In this document: positions 1 through 6,382 of the stretch, piece after piece
Layout: each line of letters begins with the position of its first letter
Numbering within the stretch: the stretch's first letter is position 1
NCBI GenBank assembly: GCA_029098085.1
Contig: JAQXNQ010000182.1
Coordinates: 1-9,102 of the forward strand
Direction: 5' to 3'
Origin: Oscillospiraceae bacterium
GTDB lineage: Bacteria; Bacillota; Clostridia; Oscillospirales; Ruminococcaceae
Length of the DNA: 9,102 bases
Made by a program: the position numbers and the translations under genes
The notes under the pieces: model-generated
Databases searched by the model: none
What the model was told of the DNA's origin: nothing
The model's input: only the letters and a program-made list of their open reading frames with translations

Positions 1-1610
1 AGCATGGTCAGGATCAGGGTGCGGATCTGGAAGCCGTCCTCGTCGGCATCGGTGCAGATGACCACCTTGTTCCAGCGCAGGGCGCTCAGATCGAAGGTCG
101 CCAGCTCCCGGTTGGCCTTGGACTTGACCTCGACGCCGCAGCCCAGCACCTTCAGCAGGTCGGTGATGATCTCGCTTTTGAAAATGCGGTCGTAGTCGGC
201 CTTGAGGCAATTGAGAATCTTGCCCCGCACCGGAATGATGGCCTGAAATTCGGCGTCCCGGGACAGCTTGCAGGAGCCCAGAGCCGAGTCGCCCTCCACA
301 ATGAACAGCTCCCGGCGGGAGATGTCCCGGGTGCGGCAGTCCACGAACTTCTGCACCCGGTTGGTCAGATCCATGGTGCCCTGCAGCTTCTTCTTCAGGT
401 TGAGACGGGTCTTTTCGGCGTTTTCCCGGCTGCGCTTGTTGATCAGCACCTGCTCGGCGATCTTGCCGGCGTCCACCGGATTCTCCAGAAAATACACCTC
501 CAGCTGCCGCTTGAGGAAGTCGGTCATGGCCTCATAAACAAACCGGTTGGTGATGGCCTTTTTGGTCTGGTTCTCGTAGGAGGTCTGGGTGGAGAAGGAG
601 GAGGAAACCAGCACCAGGCAGTCCTCCACATCGGCGTAGGTGATCTTGCTTTCATTCTTCAGATACTTGCCGGTCTGCTTCAGGTAGGCGTCAATCTGGT
701 AGACAAAGGCCTGCCGCACCGCCCGCTCGGGAGAGCCGCCGTGCTCCAGAAAGCTGGAGTTGTGATAGTATTCGGTCAGGTGCAGCCGGTTGGAGAAGGC
801 CACCGCCACCGACAGCTTGACCTTGTAGTCATCCCGGTCCTCCCGGTCGCGGCCCACCCGTTCGGTCTCCCAGTATTCCACTGAGGTCAGGGCCTGATCC
901 CCGACGATCTCCCGGAGGTAATCGGTGATGCCGTGCTCATAACAGAATTCGGTCTTCTCCACCTTAGAGCCGGTGCGGTCGTACAGCTCAAAAACCAGCC
1001 CCGGGTTGACCACGGCCTGCTTTTTCAGCACATCCTTGAAAAACTCCACCGGAATATTGATGTCGGTGAAGACCTCCAGATCCGGCTTCCAATGCTGGGT
1101 GGTGCCGGTCTTTTTCTGGGTGGTGGGCTGCTTGCTCATCTCCCCCACCAGCTGACCCTTTTCAAAGTGCAGGTCGTACTGGAAGCCGTCCCGGATGACC
1201 GTCACATCAAAAAACTCCGACGCGTACTGGGTGGCGCAGGTGCCCAGACCGTTCAGGCCCAGGGAAAACTCGTAGCTGTCCACGCCGTCCCGATACTTGC
1301 CGCCGGCGTACAGCTCGCAGAAGACCAGCTCCCAGTTGTAGCGCTGCTCCTTGGGGTTCCAGTCCACCGGGATGCCCCGGCCGAAGTCCTGCACCTCGAT
1401 GGAGTGATCCGGATACAGGGTGATCGCGATTTTGCCGCCGAAGCCGGCGCGGGCCTCGTCGATGGAGTTGGAGAGAATCTCAAAAAAGGAATGCTCGCAG
1501 CCTTCCAGGCCGTCCGAGCCGAAGATGACCGACGGACGCTTCCGTACCCGGTCGGCGCCCTTCAGGGAGGTGATACTGTCGTTGCCGTATTCTTCTTTTC
1601 TTTTCGCCAT
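1..1610 (-). CDS. Type IIA DNA topoisomerase subunit B (GyrB/ParE-like), C-terminus outside window
   Basis: ATPase and Toprim subunit of a type II topoisomerase, which passes DNA duplexes through each other using ATP together with an A subunit. The start ATG (1610-1608) follows GGAGG (1619-1623) by 8 nt. 536 codons are visible and the frame runs off the left edge, so the Toprim tail is missing. GHKL ATPase motifs: EILSNSIDEA (residues 44-53, putative base E44 and Mg ligand N48), QDFGRGIPV (74-82, D75), YAGGKY (101-106), GLNGLG (118-123) and QTKKAITN with the ATP-sensing lysine K350. Toprim motifs: EGDSA (E439) and DADEDG (D521, D523, D525), so the metal-binding acids are intact. Several family-typical positions differ: EGDSALGSCK rather than EGDSAGGSAK, GLNG rather than GLHG, and SN rather than DN. 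It therefore looks like a diverged paralogue rather than housekeeping GyrB. The partner A subunit is probably just left of the window (inference). GyrB versus ParE cannot be decided, so no symbol is given. Confidence 0.9.
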   Translation of the reverse strand, partial: MAKRKEEYGNDSITSLKGADRVRKRPSVIFGSDGLEGCEHSFFEILSNSIDEARAGFGGKIAITLYPDHSIEVQDFGRGIPVDWNPKEQRYNWELVFCELYAGGKYRDGVDSYEFSLGLNGLGTCATQYASEFFDVTVIRDGFQYDLHFEKGQLVGEMSKQPTTQKKTGTTQHWKPDLEVFTDINIPVEFFKDVLKKQAVVNPGLVFELYDRTGSKVEKTEFCYEHGITDYLREIVGDQALTSVEYWETERVGRDREDRDDYKVKLSVAVAFSNRLHLTEYYHNSSFLEHGGSPERAVRQAFVYQIDAYLKQTGKYLKNESKITYADVEDCLVLVSSSFSTQTSYENQTKKAITNRFVYEAMTDFLKRQLEVYFLENPVDAGKIAEQVLINKRSRENAEKTRLNLKKKLQGTMDLTNRVQKFVDCRTRDISRRELFIVEGDSALGSCKLSRDAEFQAIIPVRGKILNCLKADYDRIFKSEIITDLLKVLGCGVEVKSKANRELATFDLSALRWNKVVICTDADEDGFQIRTLILTM

Positions 1611-1636
1611 GCAGCGGTCCTCCAGTTCAGATTGGC

Positions 1637-1652
1637 CTGCGCAAAAGCGCAG
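1637..1652 (-). promoter_or_regulatory. 5' UTR hairpin of the topoisomerase message
   Basis: A perfect 6-bp stem, CTGCGC-TTTT-GCGCAG on the minus strand, starts about 3 nt after the transcription start predicted from the promoter at 1662-1690. It lies some 14 nt upstream of the ribosome binding site. A stem at the extreme 5' end of a message often protects it from decay; that role here is inferred from position only. Confidence 0.5.
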
Positions 1653-1661
1653 TATAGCTTT

Positions 1662-1690
1662 ATTGTAACCCGAATCGGGATTTCTGTCAA
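1662..1690 (-). promoter_or_regulatory. Near-consensus vegetative promoter for the topoisomerase gene
   Basis: Minus strand: -35 TTGACA (1685-1690, perfect), 17-nt spacer, -10 TACAAT (1662-1667, one mismatch). Predicted start of transcription is near 1655, giving a leader of about 45 nt. The spacer holds an 11-nt inverted repeat, CCCGAATCGGG (1669-1679), and a perfect 10-nt palindrome TTCCCGGGAA lies just upstream of the -35 (1694-1703). Either could be an operator, but no known regulator site is recognised. Confidence 0.85.
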
Positions 1691-1744
1691 TCGTTCCCGG
1701 GAAAAATCGAACAAATTTTCCAGATTTCCGGGAGAAACCGGCGA

Positions 1745-2593
1745 TTATTCCGCCGGGAAAAGAGCGGCAGCGTCCGGCGTGTACGCCGTCCACGATGCAT
1801 CCGGCTTCTCCGACTGACGGGTCAGGGCATCGGAAAAGGTCTCCTCATCGGCGGACTGTCCGTCCACGGTGTACGCCGCTGTCTCGTCCGGCTCGCCGGT
1901 GCAGGCGGCAAAGGGCTGTGTGACGGCGGCGTCGCCCTCAAAGGTGAGCCGGGCCAGGCCGCTGTCCCAGGCGCCGTTTGAGTAGGAAAAGCTGCCGTCT
2001 GCCTTCAGCTCCAGCATGCCCCGCCAGGGCACCGCATATCCATAAACGGCGCCGTCCCGCAGATGCAGCACGGCCAGTCCCAGCACGTCCTCCCCGGCGG
2101 ACTGGCACAGCACCGCTTCGGAAACGCCGTCTCCGTCCAGATCCACGGCGGCGAGGGCGGTGTGCTCCTCCGACAGGGGCAGGCCGTACAGCGCCTCCAG
2201 CCAGGGCCCCAGCAGCATGTCGGAGCCGCCCGAAGCTGCGGTCAGAGGCTGCTCCTGCCGCAGCACGGCGGAAAGAGAGACGGCTGTTTCGGCGGAAGCG
2301 CCGGAGGAAGACGCCCCGGAGGCTTCAGAAGCTCCGGCTTCGGCGGAGCTGTCCGGAGAAGGCGCGGAGGAACCGCTCTCCGGTGAAACTTCCGAAGAAG
2401 CGGCAGAGGAAACCGTCTCCTGAGAGGACGGCTGCGAAGCGGAAGCGCCGCTTTCGGATGCGCTGCTTCCCGTAGAGGAACCGGACACCGGGGAGGCTGC
2501 TCCCCCGCCCTGTCCGCAGGCGGAGAGGGTCAGAGCCAGCAGCAGAGCGGCGGTCTGCAGGGCGAAACGGCGGGATGAAGGCTTGATATGCAT
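1745..2593 (-). CDS. Predicted lipoprotein with Ser/Ala-rich linker, unknown function
   Basis: 282-residue protein, function not recognised. The N-terminus is a lipoprotein signal: basic residues R8 R9, a hydrophobic stretch (about 10-23) and the lipobox LSAC with the lipidated cysteine at C26, so the mature protein should be tethered to the outer face of the membrane. Residues 27-105 are a low-complexity Ser/Ala/Glu/Gly linker typical of a disordered spacer across the cell wall. The C-terminal part (about 106-282) is a globular domain with AAVDLDGDGVSEAVL (148-162). Its DxDxDG pattern resembles the calcium loop of FG-GAP/VCBS-like repeats, with a single copy here. The start ATG is preceded by AGAAAGGA (2601-2608) at 7 nt. 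The gene has its own promoter and lies divergent to the spoVB-like gene. A substrate-binding or cell-wall-sensing role is possible, but nothing in the sequence proves it. Confidence 0.85.
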   Translation of the reverse strand: MHIKPSSRRFALQTAALLLALTLSACGQGGGAASPVSGSSTGSSASESGASASQPSSQETVSSAASSEVSPESGSSAPSPDSSAEAGASEASGASSSGASAETAVSLSAVLRQEQPLTAASGGSDMLLGPWLEALYGLPLSEEHTALAAVDLDGDGVSEAVLCQSAGEDVLGLAVLHLRDGAVYGYAVPWRGMLELKADGSFSYSNGAWDSGLARLTFEGDAAVTQPFAACTGEPDETAAYTVDGQSADEETFSDALTRQSEKPDASWTAYTPDAAALFPAE

Positions 2594-2637
2594 AGTGGTT
2601 TCCTTTCTGGTCGGGTGTGCGTGCGGTCATAGAGGGT

Positions 2638-2666
2638 ATTATAGTACAAACGCGGGGAAAATGCAA
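2638..2666 (-). promoter_or_regulatory. Vegetative promoter of the lipoprotein gene
   Basis: Minus strand: perfect -10 TATAAT (2638-2643), 17-nt spacer, weaker -35 TTGCAT (2661-2666). Predicted start near 2631 gives a leader of about 37 nt ending in the AGAAAGGA ribosome binding site. Confidence 0.7.
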
Positions 2667-2772
2667 CAGAGACAGGGCCACTCGCCGCAAAAAGCAGTTT
2701 GCCCGTTCGACCCTCTTCTTAGAAAACGACGCACCTGCTTTGCCGACTTCCTGTTTTCTCCGGAAAAACAGC

Positions 2773-2801
2773 TCATATTCCGTCCTCCTCCCGCATACAG
2801 T
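2773..2801 (+). promoter_or_regulatory. Sigma-E-like sporulation promoter for the spoVB-like gene
   Basis: Plus strand: TCATATT (2773-2779) fits the Bacillus sigma-E -35 consensus KMATATT at all seven positions. After exactly 14 nt, CATACAGT (2794-2801) fits the -10 consensus CATACAHT at seven of eight. The -10 followed by A also fits the sigma-K form CATANNNTA. No sigma-A promoter is evident on this strand. Transcription would start around 2808, immediately upstream of the ribosome binding site AAAGGGGG (2811-2818). spoVB is in the sigma-E regulon in Bacillus subtilis, so promoter and gene identity support each other. Confidence 0.6.
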
Positions 2802-2824
2802 AAACAATCGAAAGGGGGCGTTTT

Positions 2825-4384
2825 ATGAAGGTCAGGCAGTTCTTCATCAACACCGTGATCCTGACAGCCGGCTCCCTGCTGCTGCGGCTGATCGGCATCG
2901 GCTTCAGCGCCTGGATCTCCCGCAAAATCGGCCCGGAGGGCATGGGGCTGTTCCAGCTGATTTTCACCGTTTACAATCTGGCCTCCACCCTGGCCACCTC
3001 GGGCATCTATCTGGCCGTGACCCGGCTGGTGGCCGAGGAGATCGGCAAGGGCTCCTACGCCGCCGCCAACGACGCCGTGCGGGTCTGCATGCTCTACGGC
3101 GTGCTGACCAGCGCCGGAGCCGGAGCGCTGCTGTGGGGGTTGGCGCCCTGGATCGGCGAAACTCTGCTCTGCGACAGCCGGACGATCCTTTCCCTGCGGA
3201 TTCTGGCCTTCGCCCTGCCCTTCATGGCCTTCTCCTGCAGCCTGCGGGGGTATTTCTTCGCGGTGCGGCAGGTGTACAAAACCAACACCAGCCAGATCTT
3301 TGAGCAGCTGGTGCGGATCGCTGTGGTGTCGGTGGGGTTCATCTTTCTGCTGCCGGGCGGACTGGAGTACAGCTGCGCTGCCATCGCTCTGGGCTCGGTG
3401 GGCGGCGAGGCGCTGGCCTTCTGCTACACCCTGAGCCTGTACCTGCTGGACCGGAAAAAGCGGCGGTTCGTCCCCTGCCGCCAGCCGGATACCGCCGGGA
3501 AGGTGCTGTCCATCGTGCTGCCGGTGGCTCTGAGCAGCTATCTGAAGTCGGCGCTGGTGACGGCGGAGAACATTCTGGTGCCCCGGGGCTTCCGCAAATA
3601 CGGCGCCGACGCCGCCGGAGCCCTGGCCCAGTACGGCATGATGGAGGCCATGGTCATGCCCATTCTGACTTTTCCGGCGGCGCTGCTGACCTCCTTCTCC
3701 AGCCTGCTGGTGCCGGAGGTGGCCGAATCCAACGCCACCGGCCAGCGGCGGCAGATCGATCTGCTGACCACCCGGGTGCTGCGGGCCACCCTGCTCTTCG
3801 CCCTGCCGGTGACAGCGGTTTTCATCTGCTTTGCCGATGATCTGGGGATGGCGGTCTATCAAAGCAGCGAATCGGGCGAGATGCTGCGGGTGCTGGCGCC
3901 GCTGGTGCCGGTCATGTATCTGGACACGGTGGCCGACGCCCTGCTGAAGGGGATGGATGAACAGCTGAGTGTGCTGCGGTACAGCATCGTCGACTCCGCC
4001 CTGAGCGTAGTGCTGATCTACACCCTGCTGCCGGTGTTTGGAGTGGACGGGTACATCACCGTGCTGTTCCTCAGCACCTTTGTCAACGCCGCTCTGAGCA
4101 TCACCCGGCTGGTGCAGGTGACCCGGGTGCCCTTTTCACTGGACAGATGGATTCTCCGGCCGCTGCTGTCGGTGACGCTGGCCGCCATGGCCGCCCTATC
4201 TCTCAGCCGGGGATGGCAGCTGACGCCGGGACTGGCCGCGGCGGGAAAGATCGCCCTGCTGCTGGGGGCGGACGCGGTGTTTCTGCTGCTGACGGGGGTC
4301 ATCACACTAAAGCAGCTGATCAGGCTGACGAAAAAGCTGCTGGACGGACAGGGGCATTCCGGGATCAGGAAGCAGGCTGTTTAG
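2825..4384 (+). CDS. spoVB: SpoVB-like polysaccharide/lipid II flippase of the MOP superfamily
   Basis: 519-residue polytopic membrane protein of the SpoVB/MurJ-type oligosaccharide flippase family. SpoVB is needed for spore cortex peptidoglycan synthesis, probably by moving lipid-linked precursors across the forespore membrane. Family features: an N-terminal helix (about 8-30) followed by ISRKIGPEGMGLFQL (31-45), the ATSGIYLAVTRLVAEE segment (57-72), SLRGYFFAVRQ (139-149) and FEQLVRIAVVSVGFIFLLP (159-177), all laid out as in Bacillus SpoVB. Hydrophobic segments recur through the whole length (roughly 12-14 helices), ending in a short basic cytoplasmic tail. The length matches the family. The start ATG follows AAAGGGGG by 6 nt. 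It is the only gene on this strand and is convergent with tsf, ending 60 bp from it. The sigma-E-like promoter upstream favours a sporulation role over a vegetative MurJ or O-antigen flippase. Confidence 0.85.
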   Translation: MKVRQFFINTVILTAGSLLLRLIGIGFSAWISRKIGPEGMGLFQLIFTVYNLASTLATSGIYLAVTRLVAEEIGKGSYAAANDAVRVCMLYGVLTSAGAGALLWGLAPWIGETLLCDSRTILSLRILAFALPFMAFSCSLRGYFFAVRQVYKTNTSQIFEQLVRIAVVSVGFIFLLPGGLEYSCAAIALGSVGGEALAFCYTLSLYLLDRKKRRFVPCRQPDTAGKVLSIVLPVALSSYLKSALVTAENILVPRGFRKYGADAAGALAQYGMMEAMVMPILTFPAALLTSFSSLLVPEVAESNATGQRRQIDLLTTRVLRATLLFALPVTAVFICFADDLGMAVYQSSESGEMLRVLAPLVPVMYLDTVADALLKGMDEQLSVLRYSIVDSALSVVLIYTLLPVFGVDGYITVLFLSTFVNAALSITRLVQVTRVPFSLDRWILRPLLSVTLAAMAALSLSRGWQLTPGLAAAGKIALLLGADAVFLLLTGVITLKQLIRLTKKLLDGQGHSGIRKQAV

Positions 4385-4387
4385 GGG

Positions 4388-4427
4388 GAAAGCAAAAGCG
4401 CCGGCTCCCCTTGCGGAGAACCGGCGC
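4388..4427 (-). terminator. Rho-independent terminator after tsf
   Basis: Minus strand: a stem of 7 + 4 bp with a 2-nt bulge (4398-4408 pairing with 4415-4427), 6-nt loop, followed by TTTTGCTTTCC. The T-rich tail is on the minus side, so it serves tsf. The opposing spoVB-like gene stops at 4384, before the stem, and has no separate terminator; read-through from it would cross this hairpin without a T tract. Confidence 0.85.
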
Positions 4428-4444
4428 CTCAGAACATGCAGAGC

Positions 4445-5350
4445 TTATTTCACCATGCTGGCAACTTCATCGGCAAAGTTGTCTTCACGCTTCTCCAGGC
4501 CCTCGCCCTTCTCAAGACGAACGAAAGCAGCGATGGTCATGGTGCCGCCCATAGCCTTGGCTTCGTCAGCAACGTACTGGGCAACGGTCTTCTTGTCGTC
4601 CATAACGAATTCCTGCTCAACCAGGCAGGTTTCAGCATAGAATTTGCCGATCTTGCCGTTGACGATACCGGCCTTGACCTTTTCGGGTTTGCCAGCCATC
4701 TTGGGATCGTTGTCCATCTGAGCCAGGATGATCTCCTTCTCCTTCTCAACAACCTCAGCAGGAACAGCTTCACGGTTCAGGTAAGTGGGGTAGGCGGAAG
4801 CGATATGCATGGCAACGTTCTTGCCGACGGTGCCGAAATCAGCAACATCGGTATCGAACTTGACCATAACGCCGATCTTGCCGCCGCCGTGGACATAAGA
4901 AGCCAGCTTGCCCTCCATACGGACAAAGCGGCGGATCTTCATGTTCTCACCGATGACCAGAATGCGGTCGTTCAGGGCTTCCTGAACGGTCATGGTGGTA
5001 TTTTCGCAGGGCAGGGGCAGCAGGGCCTCTACATCAGCGGGATTGTGCTTGATGATGGTCTTGGCTACGTTGTTGACGAACTCCACAAAGGTCTCGTTCT
5101 TGGCAACGAAGTCGGTCTCGGCGTTGACTTCCAGAACAACACCAACATTGCCCTCGATGATGGAAACAACCAGACCCTCGGCAGCAATACGGCCGGACTT
5201 CTTGGTGGCGGCAGCCAGGCCCTTCTCTCTCAGGTATTCCTGAGCCTTTTCCATATCGCCGTCAGCCTCGGTCAGAGCCTTTTTGCAGTCCATCATGCCG
5301 CAGCCGGTGATCTCGCGCAGCTCTTTTACGTCTTTAGCGGTAAATGCCAT
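4445..5350 (-). CDS. tsf: Translation elongation factor EF-Ts
   Basis: 301-residue guanine nucleotide exchange factor that releases GDP from EF-Tu so that it can be recharged with GTP; cytoplasmic. Full family layout: an N-terminal UBA-like domain (about 1-50, KDVKELREITGCGMMDCKKAL), the EF-Tu contact motif TDFVAKN (79-85), the core and dimerisation region with NVAMHIAS (178-185), and the C-terminal EQEFVMDDKKTV segment (245-256). The length is normal for Firmicutes. The start ATG follows AGGAGG (5359-5364) by 8 nt. It lies downstream of rpsB as in most bacteria, with 93 bp between them holding a strong terminator. No promoter is visible between that terminator and this start, so expression probably depends on read-through. 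Confidence 0.98.
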   Translation of the reverse strand: MAFTAKDVKELREITGCGMMDCKKALTEADGDMEKAQEYLREKGLAAATKKSGRIAAEGLVVSIIEGNVGVVLEVNAETDFVAKNETFVEFVNNVAKTIIKHNPADVEALLPLPCENTTMTVQEALNDRILVIGENMKIRRFVRMEGKLASYVHGGGKIGVMVKFDTDVADFGTVGKNVAMHIASAYPTYLNREAVPAEVVEKEKEIILAQMDNDPKMAGKPEKVKAGIVNGKIGKFYAETCLVEQEFVMDDKKTVAQYVADEAKAMGGTMTIAAFVRLEKGEGLEKREDNFADEVASMVK

Positions 5351-5393
5351 TTGTATTTCCTCCTCTATTCAATGGGAAACCCTATTTTCTCAC

Positions 5394-5428
5394 AAAAAAG
5401 CCCGAGAAGGTGAACACTCGGGCTTTTT
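5394..5428 (-). terminator. Intercistronic terminator between rpsB and tsf (bidirectional form)
   Basis: A perfect 12-bp stem (5395-5406 with 5417-5428), 10-nt loop: the GC core GCCCGAG/CTCGGGC is flanked by A-runs and T-runs, giving six T on the minus strand and five on the plus. On the minus strand it starts 16 nt after the rpsB stop codon. It ends 44 nt before the tsf start, with AGGAGG between. It probably lets only part of the rpsB transcripts continue into tsf. Confidence 0.9.
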
Positions 5429-5443
5429 GACTGTCAGCTTATC

Positions 5444-6178
5444 TTACGCCTCGACGGGCTCCTCGGCGGGAACCTCGGGCTCGGCAGCGTCGCCCAGACC
5501 CTGACGGCCTTCCATGACGGCGTTGGACATGGCACCGGCGATCAGCTTGACGGCTCTGATGGCGTCGTCGTTGCCGGGGATGACGTAGTCGATCTCGTCG
5601 GGATCGCAGTTGGTGTCGACGATGGCGACGATCGGGATGTGCAGCTTTCTGGCCTCGGAGACAGCGATCTTCTCCTTCTTGGGGTCAACGATGAACAGAG
5701 CGGCGGGCAGGGTCTTCATGTGCTTGATGCCGCCGATGAACTTCTCCAGCTTCTCGATCTCCAGCTTGAGCTTGATGACTTCCTTCTTGGGCAGCAGCTC
5801 AAAGGTGCCGTCCTCTTCCATCTTGCGCAGCTGAGCCAGACGGTCGATTCTGCGGGTGATGGTCTTGAAGTTGGTCAGCATGCCGCCCAGCCAGCGGGCA
5901 TTGACATAGTGCATGCCGCAGCGCTCGGCCTCTTCACGGATGGAATCGCCGGCCTGCTTCTTGGTGCCGACAAACAGCACCTCGCCGCCATTGGCAGCGA
6001 CCTCGCGGACGAACATATAAGCCTCGTCCAGCTTCTTGACGGTCTTCTGCAGGTCGATGATGTAGATGCCGTTTCTCTCGGTGAAAATGTACTGCGCCAT
6101 TTTGGGGTTCCATCTTCTGGTCTGGTGGCCGAAGTGCACACCGGCTTCCAGAAGCTGCTTCATAGATACTACTGCCAT
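5444..6178 (-). CDS. rpsB: 30S ribosomal protein S2
   Basis: 244-residue S2, a late-assembling protein of the small-subunit head/body junction that contacts S1-type proteins and helps mRNA binding. It opens with MAVVSMKQLLEAGVHFGHQ (1-19) and carries the RRWNPKM (21-27) and YIIDLQKT (39-46) motifs. ARWLGGMLTNFKT (94-106), FIVDPKKE (162-169) and the IPIVAIVDTNCDP block (181-193) follow. The acidic, Pro/Glu-rich tail (about 230-244) is a variable extension. An in-frame ATG 35 codons upstream exists, but the chosen start has a perfect AGGAGG (6186-6191) at 7 nt and the canonical S2 N-terminus, so the longer reading is leader RNA. First gene of the rpsB-tsf operon. Confidence 0.98.
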   Translation of the reverse strand: MAVVSMKQLLEAGVHFGHQTRRWNPKMAQYIFTERNGIYIIDLQKTVKKLDEAYMFVREVAANGGEVLFVGTKKQAGDSIREEAERCGMHYVNARWLGGMLTNFKTITRRIDRLAQLRKMEEDGTFELLPKKEVIKLKLEIEKLEKFIGGIKHMKTLPAALFIVDPKKEKIAVSEARKLHIPIVAIVDTNCDPDEIDYVIPGNDDAIRAVKLIAGAMSNAVMEGRQGLGDAAEPEVPAEEPVEA

Positions 6179-6302
6179 GGTAGCTCCTCCTGAAAAAAGA
6201 ATTTGGTTTTGGCCGGACAGGCCGGCTCCACCGCGACCGCTGCTGCGCCACCAACACGGTTTGGCACCCTGCGCAGGCAACATGGGTCACGTGCGTAATG
6301 CG
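6179..6302 (-). promoter_or_regulatory. Structured 5' leader of rpsB
   Basis: The message predicted from the promoter at 6309-6337 has a leader of about 124 nt. On the minus strand it can fold a stem CTGCGC/GCGCAG (6271-6276 with 6243-6248) capped by CCAA/TTGG (6261-6264 with 6251-6254). A second hairpin, GCCGG-CCTGT-CCGGC (6222-6226 with 6212-6216), follows, then an unpaired A/T-rich stretch and the AGGAGG. Ribosomal protein leaders commonly bind their own product; autoregulation by S2 is known in gammaproteobacteria but is only a hypothesis here. It does not match a leader family I can name. Confidence 0.5.
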
Positions 6303-6308
6303 GGATAT

Positions 6309-6337
6309 ATTATAGCACGGCCCGCTCCGAAAAGCAA
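6309..6337 (-). promoter_or_regulatory. Promoter of the rpsB-tsf operon
   Basis: Minus strand: perfect -10 TATAAT (6309-6314) with the extended TG motif (TGCTATAAT), 17-nt spacer, -35 TTGCTT (6332-6337, three of six consensus bases). Predicted start near 6302. The extended -10 compensates for the weak -35, as expected for a strong housekeeping promoter. Confidence 0.8.
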
Positions 6338-6382
6338 GCCGTGCAAGGAAGTTTTTTTAAATTTAACGGTTTGTTTACAATT

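Noticed and set aside
1720..1741. Hairpin just after the lipoprotein stop codon as a terminator
   Set aside because: The stem (1734-1741 with 1720-1728) has a bulge and a G-T pair and is followed by AAAATTTG rather than a T run, so it is too weak to call.
933..1817. 294-codon plus-strand frame opposite the topoisomerase gene
   Set aside because: Antisense shadow; the minus-strand frame carries the full ATPase and Toprim motifs.
4436..5413. 325-codon open frame on the plus strand opposite the whole of tsf
   Set aside because: It is the antisense shadow of a highly conserved gene; its translation shows no family motifs and it has no promoter or ribosome binding site.
6179..6283. 35-residue N-terminal extension of RpsB
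   Set aside because: The shorter start has a perfect AGGAGG and the canonical S2 N-terminus, and the extension overlaps the predicted structured leader.
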